Shown in pieces: positions 24,103 through 33,499 of a DNA stretch of 64,000 nucleotides (positions within the stretch are counted from its first letter, which is position 1; every line of letters starts with the position of its first letter). The stretch covers positions 4,950,001 through 5,014,000 of the forward strand of contig NC_092562.1 in assembly GCF_037975245.1 (NCBI RefSeq), in the 5' to 3' direction. This DNA comes from Apostichopus japonicus. Taxonomy: Eukaryota; Echinodermata; Holothuroidea; Aspidochirotida; Stichopodidae. The position numbers and the translations under genes were made by a program. The notes under the pieces are model-generated. The model was not told the origin of the DNA, did not search any database, and saw only the letters and a program-made list of their open reading frames with translations.

Positions 24103-24670
24103 TATATATACATATATATATACATATATATATATATATTTATATATATATATATATATACATATATACATATACATATATATATATATATAGTATAAAT
24201 ATATATATATGAATGTGGAAATTCTGTCGTGTACCCGGCCCCTCCCCCCCCCCCTTCGTCATATAGTGTGCCGTTGCTCAGTTGTAAGAGTATCAGTCTT
24301 GGCAGCTATCCAAAAACTTGACAGGGACAGCCTAGTCGGCGGTTCCCAAAAATACATATATAATTTATATGGATTAGTCAAACTGTTACAAAGCAATTTA
24401 ATTAAAATTTCCATTGAAAGTTGAGAGTTTACCAGAAATTAAAGGCCTGTAATTGATATAAAGAGTATACACATATAAATTTGATATTTGAAGCATATGT
24501 ATTTTACAGACTTCATTTGACACTGAATAGAGTATAACATGTTGTAATAGTTATTGATACATCGTCAATGACGTCAGTACATTGACTTTTTTCAATAAAA
24601 AAAAACAATTACCTTGACTCTGACAAACAGCTACGGTAAATAACAGTACAAAAGCTTTCAAAATCTCCAT
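584..24670 (-). CDS. Gene 1 (spliced model, 3' end outside window): secreted Fz-CRD / acidic Thr-Val-Asp repeat / Ly6-like mosaic protein
   Basis: Sixteen exons on the minus strand share one continuous frame. Every internal exon starts after AG and ends at GT in phase 1 at both ends, and the total is 2405 codons plus one base. Order: signal peptide (residues 1-19), Fz-CRD (20-133), 20-copy repeat exon (134-1149), linker (1150-1179), Fz-CRD (1180-1294), Thr/Val/Asp exon, 16-codon linker, then two more rounds of Fz-CRD + Thr/Val/Asp + linker, a Ly6-like domain (2261-2367) and an acidic exon (2368-2405). No membrane segment is seen in the window, so the end may be a membrane anchor, a GPI signal or a secreted tail. 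Fz-CRDs in known families bind Wnts or lipids; no ligand can be named here. The last three exons could belong to a separate gene, but phase and strand favour one gene. No named family with this architecture is known to me. Confidence 0.75.
698..1829 (-). other. Gene 1 intron between exons 15 and 16
   Basis: About 1.1 kb with no frame that matches gene 1 phase and composition. Short open frames here lack domain features. Confidence 0.5.
1830..2027 (-). CDS. Gene 1 exon 15: second half of the Ly6/three-finger-like domain
   Basis: 66 codons, acceptor CATTCAAAG, donor ATAA|GTAAGTAA, phase 1. It carries [12 protein letters not shown] and then [10 protein letters not shown], which matches the closing (C)C..DLCN motif of Ly6/uPAR domains. 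Together with exon 14 it gives ten cysteines, the usual number. The closing motif is CFC rather than CC. Confidence 0.65.
2230..2352 (-). CDS. Gene 1 exon 14: first half of a Ly6/three-finger-like domain
   Basis: 41 codons, acceptor TTCTCAACAG, donor GTATGACT, phase 1. It reads [18 protein letters not shown] then [13 protein letters not shown]. The CYSC start, followed by three spaced cysteines, is the N-terminal signature of Ly6/uPAR/three-finger domains, and splitting of such domains by a phase-1 intron is common. The second half is in the next exon. Confidence 0.65.
2819..2851. repeat. Inverted repeat with a G/C-run stem
   Basis: GTCAGGGGGG (2819-2828) pairs with CCCCCCTGAC (2842-2851) around a 13-base loop; imperfect pairing continues outward (GAGTCC with GGACGCTC). 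It sits about 20 bases from the left breakpoint of the tandem array starting near 2873. Confidence 0.7.
3035..3082 (-). CDS. Gene 1 exon 13: 16-codon linker, copy 3
   Basis: Third copy of the 48-bp linker exon, acceptor TTTTTCTAG, donor GGTAATGT, phase 1. It joins the Ly6-like exon at 2352 in frame (G+GG gives Gly). Confidence 0.6.
   Translation of the reverse strand, partial: LLSKNLKQQKCYQQK
3413..4102 (-). CDS. Gene 1 exon 12: Thr/Val/Asp-rich repeat exon, copy 3
   Basis: A 690-bp exon with the same splice sites as copies 1 and 2 (acceptor GTGCAG at 4103-4108, donor GTATAA at 3407-3412). It keeps the ~four internal repeats with [18 protein letters not shown]-type cores. Confidence 0.75.
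4103..4883 (-). other. Gene 1 intron 11 (and paralogous introns 6679-7457 and 9231-10354)
   Basis: Introns lying between Fz and Thr/Val/Asp exons. The first two are paralogous throughout; the third matches them only to about 9830. No additional exon is seen. Each has AT-rich sequence and no recognised element. Confidence 0.6.
4884..5225 (-). CDS. Gene 1 exon 11: Frizzled-type domain (Fz-CRD 4), eight cysteines
   Basis: 114 residues, acceptor TTTTTCTCAG, donor CAA A|GTAAGT. It differs from Fz-CRD 3 at a handful of residues (for example LLLPIE versus LLIPIE and NCSILN versus NCSVLN) and shares its eight-cysteine pattern, so the loss predates this duplication. Confidence 0.75.
5600..5647 (-). 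CDS. Gene 1 exon 10: 16-codon linker, copy 2
   Basis: Same length, reading and splice signals as exon 7 (acceptor TTTTTCTAG, donor GGTAATGT, phase 1). Its first codons read [11 protein letters not shown]. Confidence 0.65.
   Translation of the reverse strand, partial: LLSKNLKQQKCYQQK
5989..6678 (-). CDS. Gene 1 exon 9: Thr/Val/Asp-rich repeat exon, copy 2
   Basis: A 690-bp exon with the same acceptor (GTGCAG) and donor (GTATAAAA) as copies 1 and 3, and exactly equal length. Only scattered substitutions separate it from the other copies, and the frame is intact, which argues for a functional coding exon. Confidence 0.75.
7458..7799 (-). CDS. Gene 1 exon 8: Frizzled-type domain (Fz-CRD 3), eight cysteines
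   Basis: 114 residues, acceptor TTTTTCTCAG, donor CAAAGTAAGTC (CAA A|GTAAGT), phase 1. The [16 protein letters not shown] segment is Fz-like. Cysteines: VEC, GMC, ASC, MDAC, NPPC, PSQC, RQNC, LNC. Compared with Fz-CRD 2 it lacks one cysteine of the central pair and the last cysteine, so two may have been lost together as a disulphide pair. It is nearly identical to Fz-CRD 4. Confidence 0.75.
8176..8223 (-). CDS. Gene 1 exon 7: 16-codon linker, copy 1
   Basis: A 48-bp exon reading [16 protein letters not shown] plus G, acceptor CATTTTCTAG, donor GGTAATGT, phase 1. The same exon is conserved at the same place in the other two tandem units with identical boundaries. Confidence 0.65.
   Translation of the reverse strand, partial: LHSKNLKQQKCYQQK
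8541..9230 (-). CDS. Gene 1 exon 6: Thr/Val/Asp-rich repeat exon, copy 1
   Basis: A 690-bp exon (230 residues), acceptor TTCGTGCAG, donor GTATAAAT, phase 1. It has about four diverged ~48-50-residue repeats around a core such as [18 protein letters not shown], evidently related to the 48-residue unit of exon 3. It has no cysteine between the splice sites. The opposite strand is also open across the exon, but that frame has no matching splice structure. Confidence 0.75.
10355..10699 (-). CDS. Gene 1 exon 5: Frizzled-type cysteine-rich domain (Fz-CRD 2)
   Basis: The exon encodes 115 residues between acceptor CCTTGTCAG and donor GGTGAGTT, phase 1. It shows ten cysteines: [34 protein letters not shown] and GRC. 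The motif [15 protein letters not shown] resembles the conserved MC..LPYN.T segment of Fz-CRDs. It keeps all ten cysteines, unlike the two downstream copies. An adjacent (TA)n tract lies in the upstream intron. Confidence 0.75.
10771..10866. repeat. (TA)n microsatellite
   Basis: Nearly pure AT dinucleotides interrupted by CGTAATAT and CGATCGTA. It explains the Tyr-Ile reading frames here, which are not genes. Confidence 0.9.
11321..11420. repeat. (TA)n microsatellite
   Basis: Interrupted AT dinucleotide tract in the intron between exons 4 and 5 of gene 1. The rest of that intron (10700-11916) shows nothing else. Confidence 0.9.
11917..12006 (-). CDS. Gene 1 exon 4: 30-residue acidic linker
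   Basis: A 90-bp exon with acceptor CACGCCTCAG and donor GGTATGGC, phase 1 at both ends. It reads [20 protein letters not shown] then [10 protein letters not shown]. The composition (Glu, Asp, Thr, Val) matches the neighbouring Thr/Val/Asp exons. It has no recognisable domain. Confidence 0.65.
12627..15674 (-). CDS. Gene 1 exon 3: giant exon with 20 tandem 48-residue acidic Thr/Val/Asp repeats
   Basis: A single 3048-bp exon (1016 codons) runs from acceptor GATTACAG to donor GGTATGTG, phase 1 at both ends. After a short Asp/Thr leader it has 20 consecutive copies of a 48-residue (144-bp) unit with landmarks [38 protein letters not shown]. Each copy has about ten Asp/Glu and almost no Lys/Arg or Cys, so the region is strongly anionic and rich in possible O-glycosylation sites; Pro is scarce, unlike classic mucins. 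The last two copies are degenerate and a non-repeat tail follows. Three unit types (GDQTERD, GDQTDGD, GGQTPGD) recur in order in copies 10-12 and 13-15, a three-unit higher-order repeat. An extended glycosylated stalk or a cation-binding beta-rich fibre are both plausible; neither is shown. Confidence 0.85.
16268..16351. repeat. (TA)n microsatellite
   Basis: Long run of TA dinucleotides followed by TTTAAACACACACA. Confidence 0.9.
18340..19012. repeat. Minisatellite, ~38-bp unit
   Basis: Tandem variants of a unit built from GGATCGGTATAGGCTATATA followed by TAATATCCACGGATCAAT. Copies vary by truncation (some lack the GGATCGGTA part) and by CTATATGTATCAATGG variants. A longer composite pattern recurs twice near 18470-18690 and 18700-18960. 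It lies in an intron of gene 1. Confidence 0.85.
21500..21934 (+). mobile_element. 3' end of a non-LTR retrotransposon (LINE) reverse-transcriptase ORF, 5'-truncated
   Basis: One frame reads [20 protein letters not shown], then [53 protein letters not shown] and [16 protein letters not shown] before a stop at about 21934. This is the typical C-terminal tail downstream of the reverse-transcriptase domain in invertebrate LINE proteins (the RRLR..GHV.R motif, GRP.TT, and a final DRD.WR). No catalytic domain remains, so it is a dead, 5'-truncated copy. A short TACTATTACTATA tail follows. The clade cannot be fixed by eye. Confidence 0.8.
22752..23093 (-). CDS. Gene 1 exon 2: Frizzled-type cysteine-rich domain (Fz-CRD 1)
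   Basis: This exon encodes 114 residues, with acceptor CTTTTCAG and donor GGTAAGTC, both phase 1. It contains ten cysteines in Fz-CRD-like spacing, including an FPPC motif and a closely spaced central group (FVCPSVC, then DQC), with a late IMC. It is the most divergent Fz-CRD of the gene. Fz-CRDs are helical extracellular modules that in characterised proteins bind Wnt acyl chains or other lipids. The assignment rests on cysteine pattern and size, without a profile search. Confidence 0.7.
23600..23676 (-). repeat. tRNA-like sequence (probable SINE head or tRNA pseudogene)
   Basis: On the minus strand a box-A-like TGGTCGAGTGG and a box-B-like GTTCGATTC are spaced as in a tRNA, and the ends can pair (CATCA with TGATG). 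Anticodon and T stems pair poorly, so a working tRNA is unlikely. Confidence 0.4.
23907..24210. repeat. (TA)n microsatellite cluster
   Basis: Two long AT-dinucleotide tracts separated by about 35 bases of unique sequence, with TATACATA variants. It produces spurious Tyr-Ile frames on both strands. Confidence 0.9.
24613..24670 (-). CDS. Gene 1 exon 1: start codon and signal peptide
   Basis: The exon reads [19 protein letters not shown] from an ATG at 24670-24668: a charged start, a hydrophobic core and a small/polar cleavage region, typical of secretion. It ends CAA G followed by GTAATT, a phase-1 donor that matches the phase-1 acceptor of the Fz exon at 23093. It is too short for ordinary ORF calling; the signal-peptide pattern and phase agreement are the support. 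Confidence 0.8.
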
Positions 24671-24875
24671 TTTTTATTAACAAGAAACTCTCACGAGAAA
24701 CGAAGTAACTCTATCCACACAGAAATAATGCTTATTTTGTAGTCCATGGCCAACACTTTTACATCAAATCCATTTTCGTACAAGACGAAGACATAATATC
24801 CACTGTTTAACACACAAAACTATAGCTAAGTGTTACTGCTGACCGACCCTGTACGACTTTACTATACTAGGCTAT

Positions 24876-24885
24876 ACTATATATA
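24876..24885 (-). promoter_or_regulatory. Possible TATA box of gene 1
   Basis: On the minus strand GGCTATATATATAG lies about 200 bases upstream of the gene 1 start codon. Position and sequence suit a TATA box, but AT-rich motifs are common here and no transcription start is known. Confidence 0.25.
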
Positions 24886-26020
24886 TAGCCTACATTTACT
24901 ACACATCTAATATACAATATTTACTATAGTTAGGCTTCCGCTCAATTGTGAGTACGATAACAATATCCATGAAAACATCCTATATTTGCACAGAAAAGAT
25001 CAGTGAAGGGTAACGATATTAACCAAAGTTTACACTTCACGGTTAGCTTCACACAGCTTTTGGAAAGGTTAAAATTACCAGTGCTAGAAAACGGGTCATA
25101 TTCTCACATTTAAATTCGCATAATTCTCAAAAGAAATGGCAAGATCTGGCATAATTTTTTGCGATATGATATTCCGTGGTTCCATGTTTATCATTGTCGA
25201 ACCCCCAGTGCCCTGACAGTTGCTTTCTTTCTTATTTTTGTTGTAATTTATCAAATAAAATTGCCCAAAAATAGTATTGTGTGCCCCCCCCCCCGCCTCC
25301 CCAACCCTGTACATGTTCACGGTTCTCACATTTTTACCCCAGTCTGATTTTGCTATGGCTATGGTAAAGCAACAAATTGTACCGTCATCGTATTCAGCCA
25401 GTGTTTACATGCGTGATCAGTGAAATACCCAGAGCTTGGGCGGATATTACTTCGACGCCCTCTAATTTCGTTGTGTGTCCAAAGTAAACAATGCTCTCAG
25501 TAAAGCAGGTCTGTGATTCATTGCATTACACCTACGTATGTGCACATGTGATCAGGTGTTCTTATACAAAATTGAGTCATGGTAGAAGCATTTGGTAACC
25601 ATCCTACGCTTTCCTATTTGTTTTTCATCACTCATATCTAATCTCAGATCACCCTAGTTCTTTCGACATGGAGAGATAGTGATTTCACGACGCTAAGCAG
25701 TCTCATTGGTGTGTAACTTACATTCCACCTCGGTTGGCTATCCAGTTTATGGGTTTTTGGCTCATTTTGGACTTTTTAAAAAAATGGGAAGACCATTTCA
25801 GATGGATTAAAAGCCTGCCTTACTTTGACCGGCCTTAGATCGAGTTCCCACAACCGCCCAAAATATTACGTATCCTTGTTTCTAATGCAACCGACTTCCT
25901 CCACTTCACAATGGCACTCGACAATAGCATTCCACCATAGCACTGGAATTCCTGTGGTATATTTTTATTCTACAGGGTTCAATATTTTCTGGACCATGGA
26001 ATTGTCTGATAAGGGCGGGG

Positions 26021-26405
26021 GGAGGGGCGTTGTGGTCAAGTGTTTAAGGCAGTGGACTTGTGATCTAAGGATTACAGGTTCGAGCCCTGGCCAGATCATT
26101 GCGTTGTGTCCTCGGGCAGGGCACTTTATCTCCATTGCATCTCTTCACCCAGGTGTATGAATGGGGACTTGCGAGGTGACTTGTAAATATAGTTGTGTGC
26201 GCCGGTTTGTGGCTGCACCCTATGGGACGTCCCCCAGGGGACACGTGGTTGTGGTGCACTGTGGTGCCCCAGGAGAGATTGATTGAATTGCGCACACTTT
26301 GGTGTGTAGATGTGACAAGTTACCAATGACCAGGGCTAAGTTTTACACGCTATGGTACACTCGTTGAGGTGTGAATAGCGTTCTAAATGCTGGTTAATAT
26401 TAATA
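26021..26405 (+). mobile_element. tRNA-derived SINE
   Basis: Box A GTGGTCAAGTG (26032-26042) and box B GGTTCGAGCCC (26077-26087) mark a tRNA-derived RNA polymerase III promoter. The body that follows, GTGTCCTCGGGCAGGGCACT and CACCCAGGTGTATGAATGGG, resembles the conserved central domain I recall from broadly distributed animal SINEs; which named domain is uncertain. The 3' end is placed at an AT-rich TTAATATTAATAATAAA stretch. Target duplications were not resolved. Confidence 0.65.
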
Positions 26406-27663
26406 ATAAACTGCACGTGATATAGAATCGAAACTTCAAGACCATGCATCGTGAATAGGTTTTTTTTTTTCAATTTCAAGATATATAGGCACTTTGGGTT
26501 TTACCAATGTGGCTCTTCTTTTTCTTGTTTCTTCCCCTCCCTCCTTTTTTTCCGGAGTCGTCAAAGCCGTGTCTCATACATGGACGTCACGTGATTAGCC
26601 AATAGTCGAAACTAATAGTTTCCATTTAATTGCTTACAACGTGCACATTAGCCCAAGGCAAATATCTAAATCGGAACGAGCAATAAATATGCTAAATTGT
26701 TCCAAATTGGTTATTCATACTCATGTTTCATCATAATCTTTTTTTATTTTCCACCTTTGAATCTATTCTATTTAACGTGCATTGTTTAGATATTAACCCA
26801 TATTCATGTTTGTCTCCTATATAGGAGAGTAGTAAAAAATTGTTTTCGCTAAATCTGCTAAAAAATTGGGGGCGTTTTCACGGACTTTAACATCTGAAGA
26901 TTTATCGATAACTTGATATTTGGTTTAATTAATAACAACTTTAAAAAGCAAGAATCCATCCTAATACTTTTCCCTGCCTGTTGTGTTGGATATTGCGTGC
27001 CAAAGCTAATATGCCTATCAACAGCTAGGATTTTTATTACTTTCGCATTGAACTAAAATTATTTTCTCTTTCAAACATTCTTAAAAGGCTCAAACTATAA
27101 TAACCTAACATCTCTCATTAAATCTTTTCAAAATGATGACACGAACTTACTTGATTTCATGCTGCCACACCAACAACTAAACGTTTGACATCACACCCCA
27201 CAGGGATAGGGAAAAATTGGTGGGGCACTGCAGTTTCTGATGTATATCTAGATATTAAAAATAATACAAGAAATCTGGTTTATGGACATGGCTAAGGAAG
27301 AACAACAAACTTTTTCGACTTATATTTATAACTCTGCATTTTGTTTTTGTTTTTTGAAGAAGCCAACGTTCCAAACGACGCTCTCATAGTGTTTTAACCT
27401 TTTGAACTGTAGAATACCGGCAAAAAGAATAATTCATTTCCAGAGAACTTATATTGTTTAACATTTCTCTTCTGTAAATGCTGTAAATCAAATTTATTAT
27501 AAACCTTTATTCCTTTCAGTCTTACACAAAAAGGTTGTAAATGGTTGAATCTCTGTAACAACGTCAGACCACGGAGTTGTTAAGGGTTCAGACGACTGAT
27601 AGCAATTTAAGTTGTATTAACATTTCCAAACTTGGCTTCCTATAAAGTGAAATACTTCAAGTA

Positions 27664-27895
27664 TGTATGTTACAGAAAGCGTGGGAGTTGCTTAGCTTCT
27701 CAAGTGGGGATGGGGATGGGCTGTATGTTACAGAAAGAGTAGCCGCCGATATTCTTCTCCAGTAGGGAGGGTAAACCAGGGGTAGACTTTATAACTGGGG
27801 TGGGGGTGTATGGGGGTGGGGTATGTTACTAAAAGAGTATGCCGCCGATTTTCGTCTCAAGTAGGGAGGGTCAGCTAGGGGTAGACATTGTCACT
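27664..27895. repeat. Short imperfect tandem repeat, three copies
   Basis: TATGTTACAGAAAG/TAAAAGAGT recurs at 27666, 27724 and 27823, the last two followed by GCCGCCGAT and GTAGGGAGGGT and AGGGGTAGAC. The copies differ by short gaps and G-rich inserts. Confidence 0.7.
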
Positions 27896-30800
27896 GACCT
27901 GTAGTCTAACTGAGTACAATCTTTGCGAAAAGGTCTAAGGACAAGGTGAGCAAAATTTGTCTCACTGTTTTCTTTTCCTTAAGGCTTTCCACAAGAACGC
28001 TATGATATATTAGACAACTATGTGGACGCTGTTGATTGCTTGTGTTGGGATACCGGTTATCAAAAAAAGCATTTATGCCACCAAATCTGAAGGAAAATAT
28101 ATATAATATAATTTGAGGTTTTTCCAAATAAACCCGTCATAACAGCACTTTTTGTCAACTTGTAATCTAAAATTAAACGAGACCTTACCGTTGAATTTTG
28201 AAAGTGATTCTACCTATACATCACCCCAACGGAGGGATTACATGGAGTAACAATTTGATCGCTTCATTGCACAGTTGGATCTCGAGGTGAAAGGACGTCT
28301 CAGGCAGTGCTTCCCCTTCTGGCAGTACTCGTGAAGCAGTTGGCATTATAATACGGGAAATCAGTATCTAGGCTGAGCTGGTAATCTGGACTTGCTTGCT
28401 TGCAGAACTGATACATCTTTTCATACAATAGGTATACATTTAGATCTACCACATCACGTGAGACTAACTTGCTGGAGCTAGTTTTAGCTATTACGGTACC
28501 ATTCGTTTAGATGACGCGTTTACACAGTTACGGTAATAAGTTAAACACAACGATGACCTCAAAAGATATACGAGTTAAAGGAATAACGAAGGCAGGGATC
28601 AAAGAGAGTTCATATCGTTCAGTAACGTCAAACCTATCTAATATTCTAATATCCGTTTGACTGAATACGCTCGCATTGAAAATTGGCTCCCTAAGGCCTA
28701 ACCACATTACACAGTAAGCGGCCATTCAATACGCAAATTCCAACTCAATCGAGCAGTAGCGCCTTCTCCGTAAGAATGCTTTACAAAAGCACAGTCAGTA
28801 AACAACAATTTCATTAGAATTTCTCAACAAAAGCGAGAGAAATCAAAGAAGGTTCAATGGCAGGGCTGCAGCCTAATGATTTGAACCAGATATTAACAGG
28901 CAGAGGAATTACCAGGCAAAGGAAAACATATTAAGAGTAAATAGGGAAGAATATGATATACGGATACCTATGGAGATGGAGTGTGTCTGTTTCCATGAAG
29001 TAGATAATTTTGCGAACCTTCTTTCATCCCCAGAAGACTGTTTAACAGTAAAAAACAGACTTTAAAACCGTTTGCCAAAATAAAGCGGATGATAGAGCTA
29101 CCTTAGTGAGGAACGACAACCGTGACCACGCAAAGAAACATTCCATTCGAAGTGGATATGAAGTAAGCTTAAGTCTGGCAAGGCATGCTGTATGTTTAAC
29201 TTTACAGTCAGTCTGCATTGTTACTGTTACTTTAGCGTACACTAGGCCTAGCCTCAGTGTGCTCGTTTAGCGTAGCCTTTGCCTTCTTTTCAACGCAAAT
29301 TTTAAGAAAAGAGAACTCTTGATTTTATCGTAACTATTAGCTTCAGGTGCTTCGTTAATATTTTAAGCTGCGTTGTGCTTATAGGAAATTGCAAGCAATT
29401 CTAAAGTTCTAGCCCTAGCAACAACAGCTGATTATTTTCCACGGGGTGTCTACCACACGGTAAAAGACTTTGTTATGAGATTTTTACCTCCCTGACGTCA
29501 TCAAAATGGAATTTCATGCGTATTGCATAATCAATGGCGGCTTACTGTGCATTGTACATTCAAAGCGAGCGTATTCATTCCAACAGAAAGCGGTTCCTGC
29601 CTTCGGTACTCCTTTAACTAACACTCACATGTAATGTAAATAAAATCTTATATAGCGCACTACGCGCGATGCATCTATGCGCTTTACAAACAATCTAGAA
29701 AATACAATGACATAAAACAGTAAATACATAAAACAGTAAATACATATACCATCTACAGATATATACAGGAATATGAGATCGAAAAACGATTAAAAGCACT
29801 GGTGAAGAGTAAAGCGATAAAACAGATTGACTACAAAATCTACACATAGACACATAAAAAAACATCAAATAAGATACAAGACTGAATAAAGTAGCTTAGC
29901 TTTTAGGAGAAGTTGCCCAATTATAATCACTTAATTGTTATCATCAATCTTGCTATCTCTCAAAATGATTCCTATGAGTCCATAACATAACCACGGGAAA
30001 GTCAAAAGCTTAAAAAAAATATAAAAAAAATAAGGGTGTTTAACTTTCATGGATTGATTGAATTTAAGCATTTATAACGTCACATAAACTAAGAACGATA
30101 CTACAAAAAAAAAAAAAAAAACAGTTATGGGAATTCGGTTCAAAACATGACCCGAAAAGATGTTTTACTGTACATACTTCCATAATTATGTTCATCTGCA
30201 AATTTGAAAATATGCATTACCAAATTCAGATGACTGAGAAAACATATAACTTTTACGCCTGTTAATAAGCGTTCTACATGGTTTACAAAAGTTCGTACTT
30301 TCATTTCTAAAATATTTAAAAAAAAATTTCAAACTACTTAAGGGAATCACGTATGGTTTAAAAATGCCCAAAAGTCTTAATCATTATCAAGTGATTACTA
30401 TTCGTACCAGTTTGTATCCACGCTATTGTGAGAAACTATGACCGTTGTATAGGATTTCCTGTAACAGCATGTATGACGTCGATCGTAAATGTCTAACACT
30501 ATTGCAATGAATTCCTAGTTGCCCCACTGTTAACAGTAACTTGCAATATTTGATACATGTAACCTTGTTCCCATATTTATTAGAGGTCGTGGGACACATG
30601 ACCGTGAATTTATTCATCGTCAAAAAAAAAAGGAACCAAAAAAGGAACAAAATAATATTTGGATTGTTCAGACGGAAATGACAAGCAAGAGCCGTCGAAG
30701 ATAGGTTATTGATGATGATGACGTCACGATCTTTCTTCTCCATACCAGGTCAATATAAAGAGTGTGTAATAACCTGGTATGGTGAGTTCAGGTTGTATCG

Positions 30801-31737
30801 CAATAGCAGAGTGTACCTGCAGATGTTGTACTGTCTCGGCGTGAGTTGAAAGCGGACTTGAACAACTAGGTGAGACAAATTCACATTACTGACATATTTT
30901 TCGAATATGTTATTTTTTTTCAATCGCATGCATCTGTCGACTAAACAGTTTGGCAGTTTCATGTTTCATATCCAAGTTCCTTTAATTTACTACTCACAAT
31001 TATAACTGATTTTATGTGTACACTACTTCGGTTAGGGTTTGCACGGTAATCGCAACATGATGAAAAGAGGCACTGTGTTGAAATTGTGACCTATAGGGAG
31101 TACATAAGTTTACGTAAAAGAGTGACTTAAGGTGGCCATTTTAGGCTTGGTATGTTGTAGTCCAAGAAAACTTTAAAACATTCTAGATTTAGTCGAATTC
31201 TTCTTTAATGTGAAATTGATGATAGAGTCGGATTCACAGCGCAGGTCTAAATGTTGTGTTATTAATTTCAATAACTTAACAAAATACTTTCTTTGTTAAT
31301 AGGCAAGACGTGTATATCGGCTGCTAGTAAATATGTTGAAGCATTAATAAAAGTGCTCTAAACACACATCTTTAAATGATACTCTGTAGTGAGTTTCAAC
31401 GGTTATACAACATATTAAAATTAGTTTTGTGAATAAAGTCATTCTGTATAAGGTTTAAGAAATGTTTCGCCTATTGATTTTGATGTAGTGCATTGTTCCA
31501 TGTATATATTGTTTAGGCTACCAAGTTGTTCATGCATGATCTACAACTTCCCACTGATGGACTATTTGTGATTTGATACCCTAGATAATCCTTCCTATAC
31601 GGTAAGTCAATATAACTGCAGTGGCGCTTACTCGATATTACTTTATCCTATATTCGTGGAAACTATATACTTGAACATTTTCTTCAAGCATACCGAGTAT
31701 GATTCAACTATTCCGAGCTCGACTCAAGTTGAGCACC

Positions 31738-31852
31738 GCAAGTATAGAGGTGTTCAAACCCCAGATTGCAAGTAGAGGTGTTCGAACCCCAGATTGCAAG
31801 TAGAGGTGTTCAAATCCCAGATTGCAAGTAGAGGTGTTCGAATCCCAGATTG
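31738..31852. repeat. Tandem repeat, 28-bp unit x 4
   Basis: The unit GCAAGTAGAGGTGTTCGAAC + CCCAGATT is repeated four times with few changes. The GTTCGAACCC core looks like a tRNA box B, but there is no box A. Confidence 0.85.
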
Positions 31853-33499
31853 AAGTTATTCAACAGTCACTATTGTGATCCCTTTACAGTATCTGTTCAC
31901 ATTTGTGAAAGCGTGAATCATAAATCGAAAAAGGGTTGTCCATATGTTGTTTCTGTGAAAGGGGTGTGCACACATAAATCACAGATATACTTGGAGGGGA
32001 AAATAACACGATCGCGTGTAATATCATTATCTAGGTATTATTTATTGACTAATCTTGAAATTAGGAGGAACACAAGAAGAGTATATTTGTAATCAAATTG
32101 TGATCCAATAGTTGAAAGGGTGAATAGTCGTCGGGTGGGTACAGGCAGGGGGGGGGGGGAGGGGGCGGGTACGAATATTTTCCTTTGTAATATTTGATTC
32201 ATTAAAGTATTTTGCCTATTAAGCATCAGATGGTACTTGTTGCATCTCGTCTTCCAAAGATCCATAGAAAACACCGGTCGAAAATCCAGAAACGTGACAT
32301 ACGATTATATTAATTTATGTGTATATCAGCAAATCGTAAACAGAACGTTATGTATGCATATATTCTGAGAGTGCAAAACGGTATTGGTTTAGGCCACCTT
32401 TAGTTAACTCCAGTAGCTGTGCATGATTGATGCTATACTTATTAACTATTTTCTGTGCTCGGATCAAAGTATCTTGAGACTTGACTACTGTTCAAAAACA
32501 GGTCTCATTCCTTAATTTACAAACCCATACACCCCTTCATTCGATATTGCAAACATATAAATATGTACACAAATTTTTGTGTCATTGCTTTTAATATGTT
32601 ACCACTGTGGCATGAGAAATATAATTCTCACTATAGCATGCATATACAGTGAAAAAAAGAAAGAATCATGTATTAAAACGTGTGTTTTAGAAAGTACATT
32701 GACTGGTTAGGTTACTGTTCAATGTACCACGGTGCACTATTAATCCAGTCAGTCAATAGTGTAAAAATACATGACTCATTGGCATAACCTTGGCCTAGAT
32801 GACATAACAGACACACGGTTTCCTTTACCCCGCAGTTACAAAGATTAAACAAAGTCAAATGGCGTTCGGAAGATATGTTGATTTCGTTTTCGGTTATCTA
32901 GAGAATTTCGATGAGCGGGGAGTCTCTGATAATAATCTGGAATAACGATAAGCGACGGATTATTTATCACATTGTCTCATGTCCAGCTTATTCTTAGATC
33001 TAATAAAAAAAAACTATCTGTGATCGAAGTTGGACTGTTTAGAGTTTACAATAAATTCCACTACATCACTTTAATGCAGACAGTGTTAATCGCCTCCATG
33101 TGTTATGGTGGGTGGCTATTGTCATTATCTATCGAGCAATGATTGTTGCAGTCAATGAGAACCGCATTGTATATGATGTCTATAGCCTTAATCCGCTGCA
33201 TATGGCAGGTCATAGCTATAGAACAAGCTGTCCACGGATAAACCGATTTGTGAATTGGCGGAATATTTGACAAACAATATCTCCATTCATATTCAGTTTT
33301 TTCTCACGGGTCTTTTCCTTCACAAACTTGTTCTATTTATAATTTCAAGGATGGCCTTAATTATTTGCTTCTAAAAAGTACCTTAGTAAAATAGATCCAA
33401 ACAAACATGTCACCGTTTTCAATGTATTATCTTGAAGATGAAGATCTTGAAGATGATAACTCGAAGTAGTAAGAAGCTTCTGGTTTTAATGAATATGTA

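Larger units (their letters stand above)
23094..24612 (-). other. Gene 1 intron 1
   Basis: Contains a tRNA-like sequence near 23600-23676 and two (TA)n tracts (23907-23985, 24019-24210). No exon is seen. Confidence 0.6.

Noticed and set aside
24265-24350. tRNA-like sequence (GTTGCTCAGTTGTAAGAGTA)
   Set aside because: There is a box-A-like part but no box B or cloverleaf pairing.
29636-29700. TTATATAGCGCAC ... CTATGCGCTTTAC as part of a known dispersed repeat
   Set aside because: The motif looks familiar from invertebrate repeats, but I cannot see element ends or a second copy here.
31738-31852. Repeated GTTCGAACCC motifs as tRNA genes
   Set aside because: Only a box-B-like core within a 28-bp tandem repeat; no box A and no stems.
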